Positions 9,042-17,829 are shown, numbered from the stretch's first letter. The stretch is DNA of 64,000 bases from Haloplanus litoreus (GCF_042677945.1 NZ_JBHUDN010000012.1), one strand, 5' to 3'. Made by a program: numbers and translations. The notes: a model not told the origin generated them from the letters alone.

Positions 9042-9727
9042 ATATCCACGTCGCGAGTGGTGAAGGCACCCTCGTCCGCTTCGGGATCGTACCCCTCGAC
9101 GGCCGTGAGTACCATCTCGAGAACGGTGTCGGCGTCCCACCGCGCGGTGTTGATCGAGAGGTCGTAGAAGGATTGGTCCTCCACGTCGATACCGTAGTAG
9201 CTCTCGTAGCGCCCGGCCTCGCTCACTTCCCGGACGCGCAACAGCGGACCGATCGCATCCTCGTCGTCGAGTTGTTCGAGGCGCACGTCCTCGGACGCGC
9301 GCTCGTCGGGGCGCTCGATTTCGTAACTCACCTCGTAGTCGCTGAGCCGTTCGATACGGACCTCCTCGGGCGCGTCGAGCCAGACTCGAAGGTCGGCACG
9401 GTTGCCGGCCAGCCACCCCGCGAGCCGCGATTCGAGGACGAACGCCTTGTTCGCCGCGCCCCACTGCTCGGCGATGCGGCGCAGTCGCTGATCGAGCGCC
9501 CGGTCGATTTCGTCGTCCTCCTCGGCTTTCGCGATGAGTTGCTGGACCGACAGCCCCCGATCCTCGGCGAGGTCACGGAAGATGTCGCCGCCGATGACGT
9601 AGCCGCAGTCGAGGGCCTCGGCGAGACCCTCGGTGAGCGTCGTCGCACCACACCCCGGTGGGCCGGAGACGGTGATGAACAGGTTGCTGTCGACTTGCCG
9701 CTCTGTGGTGGCGCTCGGGTTCGACAT
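9038..9727 (-). CDS. Cytidylate-kinase-like P-loop protein lacking the Walker A lysine
   Basis: 229 residues. The fold and order of motifs match the archaeal cytidylate kinase family (N-terminal P-loop, DIFRDLAEDRGLS segment, REVSEAGRYESYYGID near the C-terminus). The P-loop reads GPPGCGATT (residues 22-30), with alanine at position 28 where GxxxxGK[ST] demands lysine. A roughly 30-residue acidic insert (SDYEVSYEIERPDER onward) lies in the lid region. Loss of the lysine argues against ordinary phosphoryl transfer, so it may bind nucleotides without being a CMP kinase. The ATG at 9727 was preferred over an in-frame start nine codons upstream. A paralogous canonical cmk would be expected elsewhere. 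Confidence 0.75.
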   Translation of the reverse strand: MSNPSATTERQVDSNLFITVSGPPGCGATTLTEGLAEALDCGYVIGGDIFRDLAEDRGLSVQQLIAKAEEDDEIDRALDQRLRRIAEQWGAANKAFVLESRLAGWLAGNRADLRVWLDAPEEVRIERLSDYEVSYEIERPDERASEDVRLEQLDDEDAIGPLLRVREVSEAGRYESYYGIDVEDQSFYDLSINTARWDADTVLEMVLTAVEGYDPEADEGAFTTRDVDI

Positions 9728-9993
9728 GAACGTTCGTCCGAACCTACGCGTCACCGTCGTTAAGAGAACACCGGTTCGGAACCGGCCGTGCGCCCGACAC
9801 TCGGCGCATTTTGATTCATAATATTATATATGAATAAAAGAGTCAAAAGGGGGGATGAAATTTTAGCTCCGGTCTCGGCCGTTCGTGAACTGGCCGCGAC
9901 GGTGGGCGGCGACGATGAAATTCCCCGAAACGACGTCAACGCTCGCGGGGGTATATGATGTCCGCGACTCATTGATCCATCGAGGTGTCCCCG

Positions 9994-10254
9994 ATGTCGA
10001 ACTCGTCCCCCACCGCGCCCATCGACCGATTGCCCCGCCTGCACGAACTCGTCGACTCGTGGCCGCTGCGACGGAGCCTGGAAGTCGTCGCCGCCCCCCT
10101 CCGCTTCATCGCCTTCTGGGCCGCCGTGGCACTGCCCTTCCTCTATCTCCCCTTGCTCGCTGGCGGCCTCGAAGGCCAGCAGCTGACGGTCTTCGTCGGT
10201 CTGTTGCTCGCGAACGTCGCCGCGCTCGTTCTGGGCCACGAACACGGCCGCTGA
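9994..10254 (+). CDS. Small two-helix membrane protein, unknown function
   Basis: 86 residues. A polar N-terminus (PIDRLPRLHEL) is followed by two hydrophobic segments (about 36-55 and 62-80) and a short tail ending GHEHGR. The in-frame GTG at 9985 would add three residues. I do not recognise a named family. The A/T-rich stretch at 9810-9850 upstream may contain promoter elements. A similar small membrane protein gene follows 73 bases later. Confidence 0.6.
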   Translation: MSNSSPTAPIDRLPRLHELVDSWPLRRSLEVVAAPLRFIAFWAAVALPFLYLPLLAGGLEGQQLTVFVGLLLANVAALVLGHEHGR

Positions 10255-10327
10255 TCGTGGGCTCGACGGCCCGCCACCGAGACGGAAAGCGTAATCAATT
10301 ATGTGACTGGGGGCCAAGCGGTGTCGT

Positions 10328-10513
10328 ATGTTCGGCCTGACGCAGCGTGGACTGATCGGGATCGTCCTGATGATCGTTGGAACGGTTGCCTTCTACCCGC
10401 CCGTCTTCCCGGGTACGACGTCGACTATCGATCTACTCGGCGTCGCCGCGGCGGCGCTGTTGACCATCGGGACCTATCTCGTCGGCACCGACGTCGAGGG
10501 ACGCCCCGTCTGA
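10328..10513 (+). CDS. Small two-helix membrane protein, unknown function
   Basis: 61 residues with two hydrophobic segments: RGLIGIVLMIVGTVAFY near residues 7-23 and LLGVAAAALLTIGTYLV near 36-53. It ends in an acidic tail. Its compact size and position downstream of another mini membrane protein suggest haloarchaeal conserved hypothetical proteins, but no function is evident. Confidence 0.6.
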   Translation: MFGLTQRGLIGIVLMIVGTVAFYPPVFPGTTSTIDLLGVAAAALLTIGTYLVGTDVEGRPV

Positions 10514-10562
10514 GCGGCGCTCCCGTCGTATCGACACTCGTTCGCCCTTCTCGACCCGCGGG

Positions 10563-10913
10563 TCACGGGAGGCCGTCCGCTCCCGTCCGGCGACCCCAGA
10601 TCACTTTCTCCGGAATCCGGACCCGCAGGTCCGACTCCAGACGGATCCGACAGGAGAGTCTCGGGTAGCCCCACCGCGACGCCAGGCCGTCGTGCCAGTG
10701 TGTCGGCTCCGGGACGTCTCCCTCGATCCGGACGCCACACGTGGCACACAGCCCCCGCCCGCCGCAGTTCAGCCGCTCGGTGAGGCGCGTGTACGGCGAC
10801 TGCCCGGCGTCGAGGAGGACGTCCCGGAGCGTCGCACCCGCGGGCGCGGTCAACAGACGCTCCTCCCCGTCGGCCTCGACGCTGACGTACACCACGTCAC
10901 AGCGGTCGTTCAT
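10563..10913 (-). CDS. 2Fe-2S ferredoxin-like protein coupled to the photolyase gene
   Basis: 116 residues. A plant-type ferredoxin fold is suggested by the cysteine pattern C50-x5-C56-x2-C59 (CGGRGLCATC) and a fourth cysteine at C88 (LSCRI), the set that binds a 2Fe-2S cluster. Its ATG overlaps the stop of the cryptochrome gene in an ATGA junction, so translation is probably coupled. The two products could share an electron-transfer task, for example delivering electrons to the flavin, but that is inference. No reductase domain is attached. Confidence 0.82.
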   Translation of the reverse strand: MNDRCDVVYVSVEADGEERLLTAPAGATLRDVLLDAGQSPYTRLTERLNCGGRGLCATCGVRIEGDVPEPTHWHDGLASRWGYPRLSCRIRLESDLRVRIPEKVIWGRRTGADGLP

Positions 10914-12373
10914 GCGTCCGTGAGGTCGATCATCGGTCGCGGGTAGTCGACGGCCAGTTCGACCCCGTAGGTCGCCCGTTCCTCGGGGGAGAGTCGCCAC
11001 GGTTCGTGAGCGGCCGTCGGGGGGAGGCCGTCGAGTTCGGGAAGCCACGTGGTCACGTAGTCCGCGTCCGGGTCGTACCGCTTCGCCTGCCCGAGGACGT
11101 CGAACGACCGGTTCCGCGAGTCGTTGCCGACGCCGGCGATGTACGCCCAGTTGCCGTAGTTCGACGCGGGTTCGTAGTCGACGAGTCGCGTCTCGAAGTA
11201 GGCCGCGCCCTTCCGCCAGTCGATCCGGAGGTCGTTCGCCAGGAAGGAGGCGGCGTTCTGTCGCCCCCGATTCGACATGTAGCCCGTCGCGTTCAGTTCC
11301 CGCATGTTGGCGTCGACGAACGGAATCCCCGTTCGGCCCCGTTTCCACCGCTCGAACGCCGCCGGATCGTCCACCCAGTCGATGTCGCGTCGACGGATAC
11401 CGCCCTTCGTGAACGCCGTCGCCCCGTGTTTGGCGAACTGGAACTGGAAGAAGTCCCGCCAGCGGAGTTCGAACCGGAGCCAGTACGTCGAATCGTTGGC
11501 GACGCGGCGGTCCTCGTAGCGGTCGACCGCTTCGTTCACTCGTCGCGGCGAGAGGCAGCCCTCGTTCAGCCACGGCGAGAGTTTCGAGGAGAAATTCGGG
11601 CCCAACAGGCCGTTTCGGGTCCCCTTGTACGTCCGCAGCGAATCGGTTTCCCAGACGTACTCCTCGACTCGCTCCAGTCCCGACGTCTCACCCCCCTCGA
11701 AGTCGAGGACCGCCCGGTCGTCGAGCGGTTCCGCGTCGATGCCGAGGTCGGCGGCCGTCGGTATCGTCCCCGGATCGACCGCCGGCCGCGCCGGGAGGGC
11801 GGGGACGGGGTGCGGGTCCCGAACCGTCGCGTCGGATTCGACGCGCTTGCGGAAGGGAGTGTAGGTATCCGCGACGTCGGCCACGTCGACGGGCAGGTCG
11901 TCGGGATGATACAGGGTGTGTCCCCAGTGGCGAACGAGCGGGGGTCCACCGGCTTCGCCGGCGATTCGAGGGGTCTCCGGCCCCCCGCCAAGGGCGTCCT
12001 CGACCCACGCCTCCACCGCGCGCTCCTCGGGCGTCGGTCGGGTGTGGACGTGGACGGCGTCGGCGTCGACGCGGTCGACCAGGTCCGGGAGCACCACCTC
12101 CGGTTCCCCCGTCCGCACGACGAGGTCACTCCCCCGTGACCGGAGCCGAGCGCGCAGGTCCGCCAGGGCCTCGATCCGGAAGGTCGTCCGCCGGGCGCCG
12201 GTCTTCTCGAACCTAAAGGAGTCCGAGCCACCGAAGTCGGCGACGCCGTACTGACGCGGGTCGACGACGTACACCGGAAGGAGTCGGTCCGCGGCCGTGG
12301 CCGCGACGAGGGCCGGGTTGTCGTGGAGTCTGAGGTCACGTCGGAGCCACAGGAGGGCGGTCTCTGGGGCCAT
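10910..12373 (-). CDS. DASH-type cryptochrome / deoxyribodipyrimidine photolyase
   Basis: 487 residues. Photolyase-family proteins bind FAD and use blue light to repair UV lesions. The N-terminal antenna domain begins LLWLRRDLRLHDNPAL, and the C-terminal FAD domain contains the DASH-like segments GYMSNRGRQNAAS, DLRIDWRKGA and YEPASNYGNWAYIAGVGND. DASH proteins mostly repair single-stranded or looped DNA. The ATG at 12373 was chosen over a GTG two codons upstream. The gene overlaps the downstream ferredoxin gene by four bases, an uncommon pairing worth noting. Confidence 0.9.
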   Translation of the reverse strand: MAPETALLWLRRDLRLHDNPALVAATAADRLLPVYVVDPRQYGVADFGGSDSFRFEKTGARRTTFRIEALADLRARLRSRGSDLVVRTGEPEVVLPDLVDRVDADAVHVHTRPTPEERAVEAWVEDALGGGPETPRIAGEAGGPPLVRHWGHTLYHPDDLPVDVADVADTYTPFRKRVESDATVRDPHPVPALPARPAVDPGTIPTAADLGIDAEPLDDRAVLDFEGGETSGLERVEEYVWETDSLRTYKGTRNGLLGPNFSSKLSPWLNEGCLSPRRVNEAVDRYEDRRVANDSTYWLRFELRWRDFFQFQFAKHGATAFTKGGIRRRDIDWVDDPAAFERWKRGRTGIPFVDANMRELNATGYMSNRGRQNAASFLANDLRIDWRKGAAYFETRLVDYEPASNYGNWAYIAGVGNDSRNRSFDVLGQAKRYDPDADYVTTWLPELDGLPPTAAHEPWRLSPEERATYGVELAVDYPRPMIDLTDA

Positions 12374-12451
12374 CGCCACCCGTAACGGCCACAGTCACAT
12401 CAAAGCGCGGGCGGCGACGACCCGAACGCCGTCGCTGGCGTCGGAGTCACG

Positions 12452-12460
12452 ACTATATCC
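12452..12460 (+). promoter_or_regulatory. TATA box of the C2H2 mini-protein gene
   Basis: ACTATATCC is centred 26 bases before the ATG at 12482. This matches the same element in front of rfcL and indicates a leaderless transcript for the 50-residue zinc finger gene. Confidence 0.6.
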
Positions 12461-12481
12461 TTGGCTGAGCTACCGTTCCAC

Positions 12482-12634
12482 ATGAGTGGGGGAGCAACGC
12501 CGGACGAGGATCGGCCGTTCGCGTGTGATCAGTGTGACGAACGGTTCGAGACGCGCGAGGAACTGAACGATCACGTGTGGGAGTACCACGAGATGGACGG
12601 CGACGTCACGACGGAGGTCACCGACGAGTCCTGA
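12482..12634 (+). CDS. C2H2 zinc finger mini-protein
   Basis: 50 residues. A single C2H2 zinc finger is visible: FACDQCDERFETREELNDHV followed by a second histidine four residues on (HVWEYH). Acidic stretches flank it on both sides. Such one-finger proteins are common in haloarchaea and may bind nucleic acid or protein; the partner is unknown. The start is supported by a TATA box at leaderless spacing. Confidence 0.75.
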   Translation: MSGGATPDEDRPFACDQCDERFETREELNDHVWEYHEMDGDVTTEVTDES

Positions 12635-12651
12635 GGGGCCGCCCTCGGCGG

Positions 12652-13680
12652 TCACTTCCGCGACGGTGGGACCGACGCCGCGAGCGTGAGCGTGCCGTCG
12701 ACTCCCCGGTCGAGGTGGCAGTCGCTGCCGAACCGGGCGACCAGATCCAGATTCGTCCGCACGTGGTCGGTCCGGGCCGGGATACGTACGCGCCCGCCGG
12801 CGAGGGCGAGAAACGGCACCACCTGGTCGGCCATGTACGCGTCGACCGACGCGCCGGTCGCGTGGAACGCGGTGAACTCCCGGACGGCACCCTCGGCGAC
12901 CGCTTCGGACGTCCGTCCCCGTTCGCCGAGGGCGTCGACCCCGACCAGCGTGTCCTCGTAGACGCCGCGGAGCAGGAGCGACGACCCGGTCGACCGCGCC
13001 GGGACGTACTCGACGCCTCGTATCTCGGTCGGGAACTCCGCGTCCTCGAGTTCCGCGTCCGCGTGTTCGGCCTGCCGGTCCGCGACGTCGCGGTCGGCGA
13101 GATCCTCGCTGGCCTTCGAGTAGATCTCGACCCGTTCCAGGGCCCCCCGCGTGTCCAGTTCGACCGGCGACGGCGACGACGGGTACGTCCGCAACGTGGC
13201 TTCGCCGCCGCCGGCCGGGTAGAACCCGGTTCGCTCCAGACCGATGTCGGCGCTCACCCCCCAGTCGGCCAGCAACGGTCGCTTCACCAGCTGGTGGTAC
13301 TCGACCGTCGGCGCCCACTTCACGTTCGTCCCCCCGGTTGCGGTCAGTTCGACGGGCCGGTCGGCGACCGCTCCGATCGGGAGGACGGTGTCGAACAGTA
13401 AGGTGACGCTGCCGGCCGTGCCGATGTCCGCCCGCAGCGACGTGCGACGAGCGTCCCCGGGACGAAAGGTCAGCGCGTCGGAGCCCAGTTCGGCGCCCGT
13501 GACCTCGGCGTCACAGAGTTCCGAGACGACGTCCACCGCGGTGAGATGCTGGGCTTTCAGCCCCGGCGTCGGACGGGAACCCCGGATGTCTTCGATGCGA
13601 AACGGGATGTCGAAGACGGTGGCGAGGCTCAGCGCGGTCCGGAGGAGCTGTCCACCGCCGTCGGCGCCGTCGATCGTCAT
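12652..13680 (-). CDS. rtcA: RNA 3'-terminal phosphate cyclase
   Basis: 342 residues. RtcA converts RNA 3'-phosphate ends to 2',3'-cyclic phosphates through a covalent enzyme-AMP intermediate. The N-terminus has IDGADGGGQLLRTAL and the signature RGSRPTPGLKAQHL. The likely adenylated histidine is H306 in TDHVRTNLDL near the C-terminus, at about the position of the E. coli nucleophile. The ATG at 13680 was preferred because the conserved fold begins immediately after it; 26 upstream residues look unrelated. It is convergent with the zinc finger gene, 17 bases apart. No RtcB ligase gene is visible nearby. Confidence 0.92.
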   Translation of the reverse strand: MTIDGADGGGQLLRTALSLATVFDIPFRIEDIRGSRPTPGLKAQHLTAVDVVSELCDAEVTGAELGSDALTFRPGDARRTSLRADIGTAGSVTLLFDTVLPIGAVADRPVELTATGGTNVKWAPTVEYHQLVKRPLLADWGVSADIGLERTGFYPAGGGEATLRTYPSSPSPVELDTRGALERVEIYSKASEDLADRDVADRQAEHADAELEDAEFPTEIRGVEYVPARSTGSSLLLRGVYEDTLVGVDALGERGRTSEAVAEGAVREFTAFHATGASVDAYMADQVVPFLALAGGRVRIPARTDHVRTNLDLVARFGSDCHLDRGVDGTLTLAASVPPSRK

Positions 13681-13828
13681 CACGGTTTCTGACTCCGTCC
13701 CTCCCGGTTCGTGACCCGGGCACCTGTAAGTGGAGGTCGAATCGTCGAGTCCCGGCATCGGGCGTGGTCGGGGAGCGATCCGACCGCGGTCCCAGATCCG
13801 GGCGGCGTGTGAGCGACCACGCCGGACG

Positions 13829-14455
13829 CTACGGCGTCCGCCGTTCGTCCCGGAACCGCGCGCCGAGGGTGAAGACGCCGAGGACGATAACGAGCAACTG
13901 GAACCCCGACCGGACGACCGGGAAGATCCGCTCGACGTTCTCCGGCTCCGCCCCCGGCGACGGATCGACGCCCGTCCAGTAGTGGGTGTTCTCGGTCGTC
14001 CGCTTGGGGTCGGCCGTCAGGTCGACGAACGTCTGGACGACCCCGCGCTGGTTCGACAGCAGGAGTTCCCCGTCGACGGTCAGGAACCGGTCGTAGAGCG
14101 GGTAGAAGGCGTTCACGCCGTTGGTCATCAGATCGGGAAGGATGCCGCCGACGAGCAACGCCGCGAGGGCAACCCACGCCACCCTGACCCCGCGATCCCC
14201 CCAGCGGTCGTGGAGTCGCGACCGTCCGCGGAGCCGAGTGTCGTAGGTGAGGGCCACCCCCGTGACTGCGGGCAGTACGAGCGTGTGCAACAGCGCCCGG
14301 TGGGCGCCCTGCACGGCTAGCCCGACGAACGTGTCCAGATCCGGCACTGCGGTGGCGGCGAGGACGACGGCGACGGCTCGCCGGTCGAACTCGTCGCCCA
14401 ACAGCGCGGCGGCGACGGTGCCGCCGATAGCGAGATGGACGACCGTCGAGGGCAT
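13829..14455 (-). CDS. Membrane-bound metal-dependent hydrolase family protein (YdjM-like)
   Basis: 208 residues with four to five hydrophobic segments. The N-terminal part MPSTVVHLAIGG, the DLDTF pair in the second helix and HRALLHTL near residue 58 fit the YdjM/DUF457 family, whose conserved His and Asp residues at the membrane surface resemble metal-dependent hydrolases. The substrate is unknown. The ATG at 14455 gives the canonical start with a histidine in the first helix; an in-frame start seven codons upstream is less likely. Confidence 0.75.
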   Translation of the reverse strand: MPSTVVHLAIGGTVAAALLGDEFDRRAVAVVLAATAVPDLDTFVGLAVQGAHRALLHTLVLPAVTGVALTYDTRLRGRSRLHDRWGDRGVRVAWVALAALLVGGILPDLMTNGVNAFYPLYDRFLTVDGELLLSNQRGVVQTFVDLTADPKRTTENTHYWTGVDPSPGAEPENVERIFPVVRSGFQLLVIVLGVFTLGARFRDERRTP

Positions 14456-14497
14456 AGGTAGCCCCTCGCCCCTCACCGGCTTGAATCTCTCGCCCGG

Positions 14498-15271
14498 TTA
14501 CGGCCGCGAGACGGTCACGCTCCCGAGCGATGCGAACCGTGCCTCGACGGTGTCACCCGGTTCGAGGGGGACGAGCGGCGTGAGCGACCCCGTGGAGACG
14601 AGGTCACCCGCTGCCAGTCGCTCGCCACGCTCGGCGAGCGCCTCGGCCAGCCACGCGACGACCCGTGACGGCCCGCCGAGGACGTCGGCGCCGACGCCCG
14701 TCGCCACGCGCTCCCCGTTCCGCCGGACTTCGACGCCTTCGAGCGTCAGGTCGACCGCCGACGCGTCGGCAATTCGGTCGCCGTGGACCACCCGCGCCGC
14801 GAGGGCGTTGTCGGCGACGGCGCTCCCGGCGTCGAGTTCCCAGCCACGAATCCGCGAGTCGACCACCTCGACGACGGGGACCACCGCCCCCGTCGCCGCG
14901 AGGGCGTCGACGGGTGTCACCGGCGGGTCGAGCGGGGCGTCGAGTCGGACGGCGAGTTCCGGTTCGACCTTCGGGTCGATCAGATCGTCGTCCAGTCGCC
15001 CCTCCGACCGGACCGTGTTCGCGAGGACGCGTCCGTAGGCGGGTTCCTCGACGCCGAGTTCCTCCCGAATCGCCGCCGACGTGAAGCCCACCTTGTAGCC
15101 GACCGGTGGTCCCTCGGCGTCGCGGCGGTCGATCAACGCCTCCTGAATCGCGTAGCCGTCGGCGACCGTCAGCGATTCGGGGAGCGGGTCGATTCCTTCG
15201 CCAGTCCGGTAGGCTTCGTACAGCCGGTCCCCGAGTCGGGTGACCGTCGCGGCGTCGATAGTCCGTGGCAT
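14498..15271 (-). CDS. 2-keto-4-pentenoate hydratase-like protein (FAH superfamily)
   Basis: 257 residues related to MhpD, which hydrates 2-hydroxypenta-2,4-dienoate in aromatic catabolism. Visible family segments include GYKVGFTS near residue 57, VEPELAVRL near residue 105 (acidic metal ligands) and STGSLTPLVPLEPGDTVEA at the C-terminus. No other aromatic degradation genes lie nearby, so the physiological substrate is open; a related decarboxylase function (2-oxo-3-hexenedioate type) is possible. It probably forms no operon with the membrane hydrolase, which begins 42 bases downstream. Confidence 0.82.
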   Translation of the reverse strand: MPRTIDAATVTRLGDRLYEAYRTGEGIDPLPESLTVADGYAIQEALIDRRDAEGPPVGYKVGFTSAAIREELGVEEPAYGRVLANTVRSEGRLDDDLIDPKVEPELAVRLDAPLDPPVTPVDALAATGAVVPVVEVVDSRIRGWELDAGSAVADNALAARVVHGDRIADASAVDLTLEGVEVRRNGERVATGVGADVLGGPSRVVAWLAEALAERGERLAAGDLVSTGSLTPLVPLEPGDTVEARFASLGSVTVSRP

Positions 15272-15401
15272 CGACCCACCCTGCGCGCCGGACGGGCAAA
15301 GCTTCGGGGGCGGAGTACGGTGGTTCGTCCTTTCGGTAGCCTTTTGCGCTCACCGCCCGGATTCCGGGTATGGTTTGGTCCCTCGGAGAGTGGGGCGACC
15401 G

Positions 15402-16109
15402 ATGAGCGACGACCCACGTGACGACCTCGCCAGACGGATCGCCGGCGAGATCACGCTCAGCTCGAATCCCGGCGCCACGCTCCGGAAGTGGCGTACGGAC
15501 TTCGACGTCTCACAGACGGAGCTCGCGGAACGGCTGGACGTCTCCTCGTCGGTCATCTCCGACTACGAGAGCGGTCGGCGGGAGAGCCCCGGCATCGGCG
15601 TCGTCAGCCGAATCGTCCGCGCGTTGCTCGACATCGACGAGTCCCGCGGCGGCGGCCGCATCCGCCAGTACGCCCGCGTCATCTCCGCGGGCTTCGAGAG
15701 CGATATCGTCCACGACCTTCGGGAGTACCCCACCTCGATCCCACTGGAGCGGTTCTACGAGGCGATGGAGGCGACCGAGGTGATCCCCGGCGACCACGAC
15801 CACGTCAGCGGGCACACGGTCATCAACAGCATCGAAGCGATCACCCGTCTCCCGAGCGAGGAGTTCTACCGGCTGTACGGCCAGAGCACGAACCGCGCGC
15901 TCGTCTTCACCGACGTGACCCGTGGGGAATCGCCGCTCGTGGCCCTCCGTGTCGTGAATCCGACGCCGAACGCCGTCGTCCTGCACGGGCTGGAGGCGGA
16001 GGATCTCTGGGAACACGCGACGGAACTCGCGAAAATCGACGGATTCGCCCTCGCCGTCTCGAACTGCGACCTCGATTCGGCGCTCGCCAAGATCCGCGAA
16101 CTGCCCTAG
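15402..16109 (+). CDS. XRE-family helix-turn-helix transcriptional regulator
   Basis: 235 residues. An N-terminal XRE helix-turn-helix lies at about residues 25-65 (LRKWRTDFDVSQTELAERL then SVISDYESGR). A ligand- or dimer-type domain of unknown fold fills the remainder. The gene is convergent with HMG-CoA synthase and overlaps it tail to tail by four bases. This neighbourhood suggests a link to isoprenoid synthesis, but sequence alone does not show it. The ATG at 15402 immediately precedes the conserved region; a separate 11-codon frame at 15370-15405 overlaps this start. Confidence 0.85.
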   Translation: MSDDPRDDLARRIAGEITLSSNPGATLRKWRTDFDVSQTELAERLDVSSSVISDYESGRRESPGIGVVSRIVRALLDIDESRGGGRIRQYARVISAGFESDIVHDLREYPTSIPLERFYEAMEATEVIPGDHDHVSGHTVINSIEAITRLPSEEFYRLYGQSTNRALVFTDVTRGESPLVALRVVNPTPNAVVLHGLEAEDLWEHATELAKIDGFALAVSNCDLDSALAKIRELP

Positions 16110-17443
16110 TCGACGTACTCGTACTTTCGCTCGTTCATCCGGCCCCAGCCCGTGAAGACGAACTCGCCGCTCGGGACGGTGAACTCCTCTAACTCCCGCT
16201 CTTTCTCGTGGTTGTGGGCGTCGTGGACGCGGCCGTACTCCTCGAAGCTCAGGTCGTAGCGTCGGGAGAGCTGTTCGTCGATGTCGAAGGCTTCGACCTC
16301 CTCGCGCCAGCCGTCGACGACCGTCTCGGAGTGAATCTCCGCTTGTGCGCCGGAGCCGTAGGAGCCGAGGAGCAGTTTCTCGCCCGAGAGTGCCCGTCCC
16401 GTCTCGGCGGCGGTCTTGAGCGCGCTCGCGCGGGCGACGTGGATCGAACCGGTGTACCAGTTACCGACCTGTCGGGAGAGCGTGAGCGTCGGGTCGATGG
16501 CCCGTGCGTACCAGGTGTCGTAGGTGTCCGTCTCTTTCAGCGCGTCCATGTACTCCCGGATGGCGTCCTCGTAGGCGTCCCAGTCCTCGAAGTCGGCTTC
16601 GCGGGGCTGCCGACCGATTTCGTCGGCGAGTCCGTCCTCGATTTCCGTATCGCGGGTCATGTGCCGGAAGCCGAGCAGTGCGGCCTTCCGCACCATCCCC
16701 GGGAACGGCGTGTGGAAGGGAATGTACGCGTAGTCGTCGGGGTGGGTGCGGCCGGCGACGGACTCGAAGTCCTCCAGTGCCTCGCGCATCCGCGCCAGAT
16801 ACACCTGCACCGACCGCTTGCCGTCCACGCTCGGGAACTGCTGGTTGGGCTTCAGGAAGTCCGTCTCGTCGGCGCTGCCGTAACCCTGGTCGGTCGAGAG
16901 TTCGACCACGCTCGGGTCCTCGTCGACGAGCATCGCGACGGCGCCCGCGCCCTGGGTGGCCTCGCCCGGGTCGCCGCGGGCGTAGAGCGCGGTGTCGGTG
17001 GCGATGACCAGCGCCGCGCGGCCCCGGTTTCGTCCGGCCTTGATCCAGTTGTACGCGTCGTCGATGCTCTGGGTGCCGGCCACGCACGCGAACTTGCGTT
17101 CGCCCTTGTTCGCGTGGTGGAAGTCACCGTCGTAGACGTCCTCCAGACACCCCGCGATGTACGTCGAGACGGGTTTGGAGTTGTCGAACGCGCTCTCGGT
17201 CGCCACGTCGATGCGGCCGATGTCGTCCGGCTCCAGTCCCGTCCGGTCCATCAGCCGCTTGGCGGCGTTCGCCCCCATCGTGACGATGTCCTCGTAGGTG
17301 TCCGGGAACGACGAGACTTCGAGTCCCAGCCCCTTCGTGTACTTCTCCGGGTTCTCGTCTTTGGCCGGGGCGAACGTCTCGGCCAGGTCGAGCGCGAGCT
17401 TCCCCGTCCAGATTTCGATTGCGTCGATGCCGACGGCTGTCAT
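16106..17443 (-). CDS. hmgB: Hydroxymethylglutaryl-CoA synthase
   Basis: 445 residues. HMG-CoA synthase condenses acetyl-CoA with acetoacetyl-CoA in the mevalonate pathway, which supplies the isoprenoid chains of archaeal lipids. The catalytic triad is readable: a glutamate in ATESAFDNSKP (E83), the nucleophilic cysteine in KFACVAGTQ (C120) and a histidine in IPFHTPFPG. Length and motifs match the archaeal/bacterial type. The start MTAVGIDAIEIW is canonical. The gene stands alone on this strand, opposite the XRE regulator. Confidence 0.95.
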   Translation of the reverse strand: MTAVGIDAIEIWTGKLALDLAETFAPAKDENPEKYTKGLGLEVSSFPDTYEDIVTMGANAAKRLMDRTGLEPDDIGRIDVATESAFDNSKPVSTYIAGCLEDVYDGDFHHANKGERKFACVAGTQSIDDAYNWIKAGRNRGRAALVIATDTALYARGDPGEATQGAGAVAMLVDEDPSVVELSTDQGYGSADETDFLKPNQQFPSVDGKRSVQVYLARMREALEDFESVAGRTHPDDYAYIPFHTPFPGMVRKAALLGFRHMTRDTEIEDGLADEIGRQPREADFEDWDAYEDAIREYMDALKETDTYDTWYARAIDPTLTLSRQVGNWYTGSIHVARASALKTAAETGRALSGEKLLLGSYGSGAQAEIHSETVVDGWREEVEAFDIDEQLSRRYDLSFEEYGRVHDAHNHEKERELEEFTVPSGEFVFTGWGRMNERKYEYVD

Positions 17444-17559
17444 ACCCTCCGGTTGCGGGAGCCGCTATATGGGTTTGTCGATGCTGGATACGTCGAACGT
17501 CGAATACACGATTCGGGGCGAGTGCCGCCTCGAACGGGCCATCGTGACCGGAGTCACCC

Positions 17560-17829
17560 TCACAGCCCACCCTGTCCGCCGCGGAATCCGACCGACAGGT
17601 CGACGTCCGAGGGCAGGAGAGTGCCGGCCGCACGTTTGCGGACGACCAGCCCCGTGAGGCCGGCGCTCAGGGCGAGGCCGAAGGCCACCATCGCGGCAAC
17701 GACGCGGGGGCCCGTCGGGCCGGCCAGCAGGACCCAGCCGACGAGGCCGACACCACAGAGCGCGGCGAGGGCGCTGACGGCGAGAAACAGGAGGCCGAGG
17801 AGAGCGGTGAGGTGGGTGCGAAGTCCCAT
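17560..17829 (-). CDS. Small membrane protein, unknown function
   Basis: 89 residues with two clear hydrophobic segments (about 5-37, long enough for one or two helices, and 42-64) and a polar C-terminus. It sits 45 bases downstream of the pilin-like gene on the same strand, so it may be the last gene of the surface-protein group. No family is recognised. Confidence 0.6.
   Translation of the reverse strand: MGLRTHLTALLGLLFLAVSALAALCGVGLVGWVLLAGPTGPRVVAAMVAFGLALSAGLTGLVVRKRAAGTLLPSDVDLSVGFRGGQGGL

Noticed and set aside
12652..13680. Tyrosine in the DAYMADQ segment of RtcA, first taken for a lost catalytic histidine
   Set aside because: The adenylated histidine of RtcA lies closer to the C-terminus, in the motif with TN two to three residues on; here it is TDHVRTN (H306). 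The ADQ segment is commonly preceded by Tyr or His, so nothing is lost.
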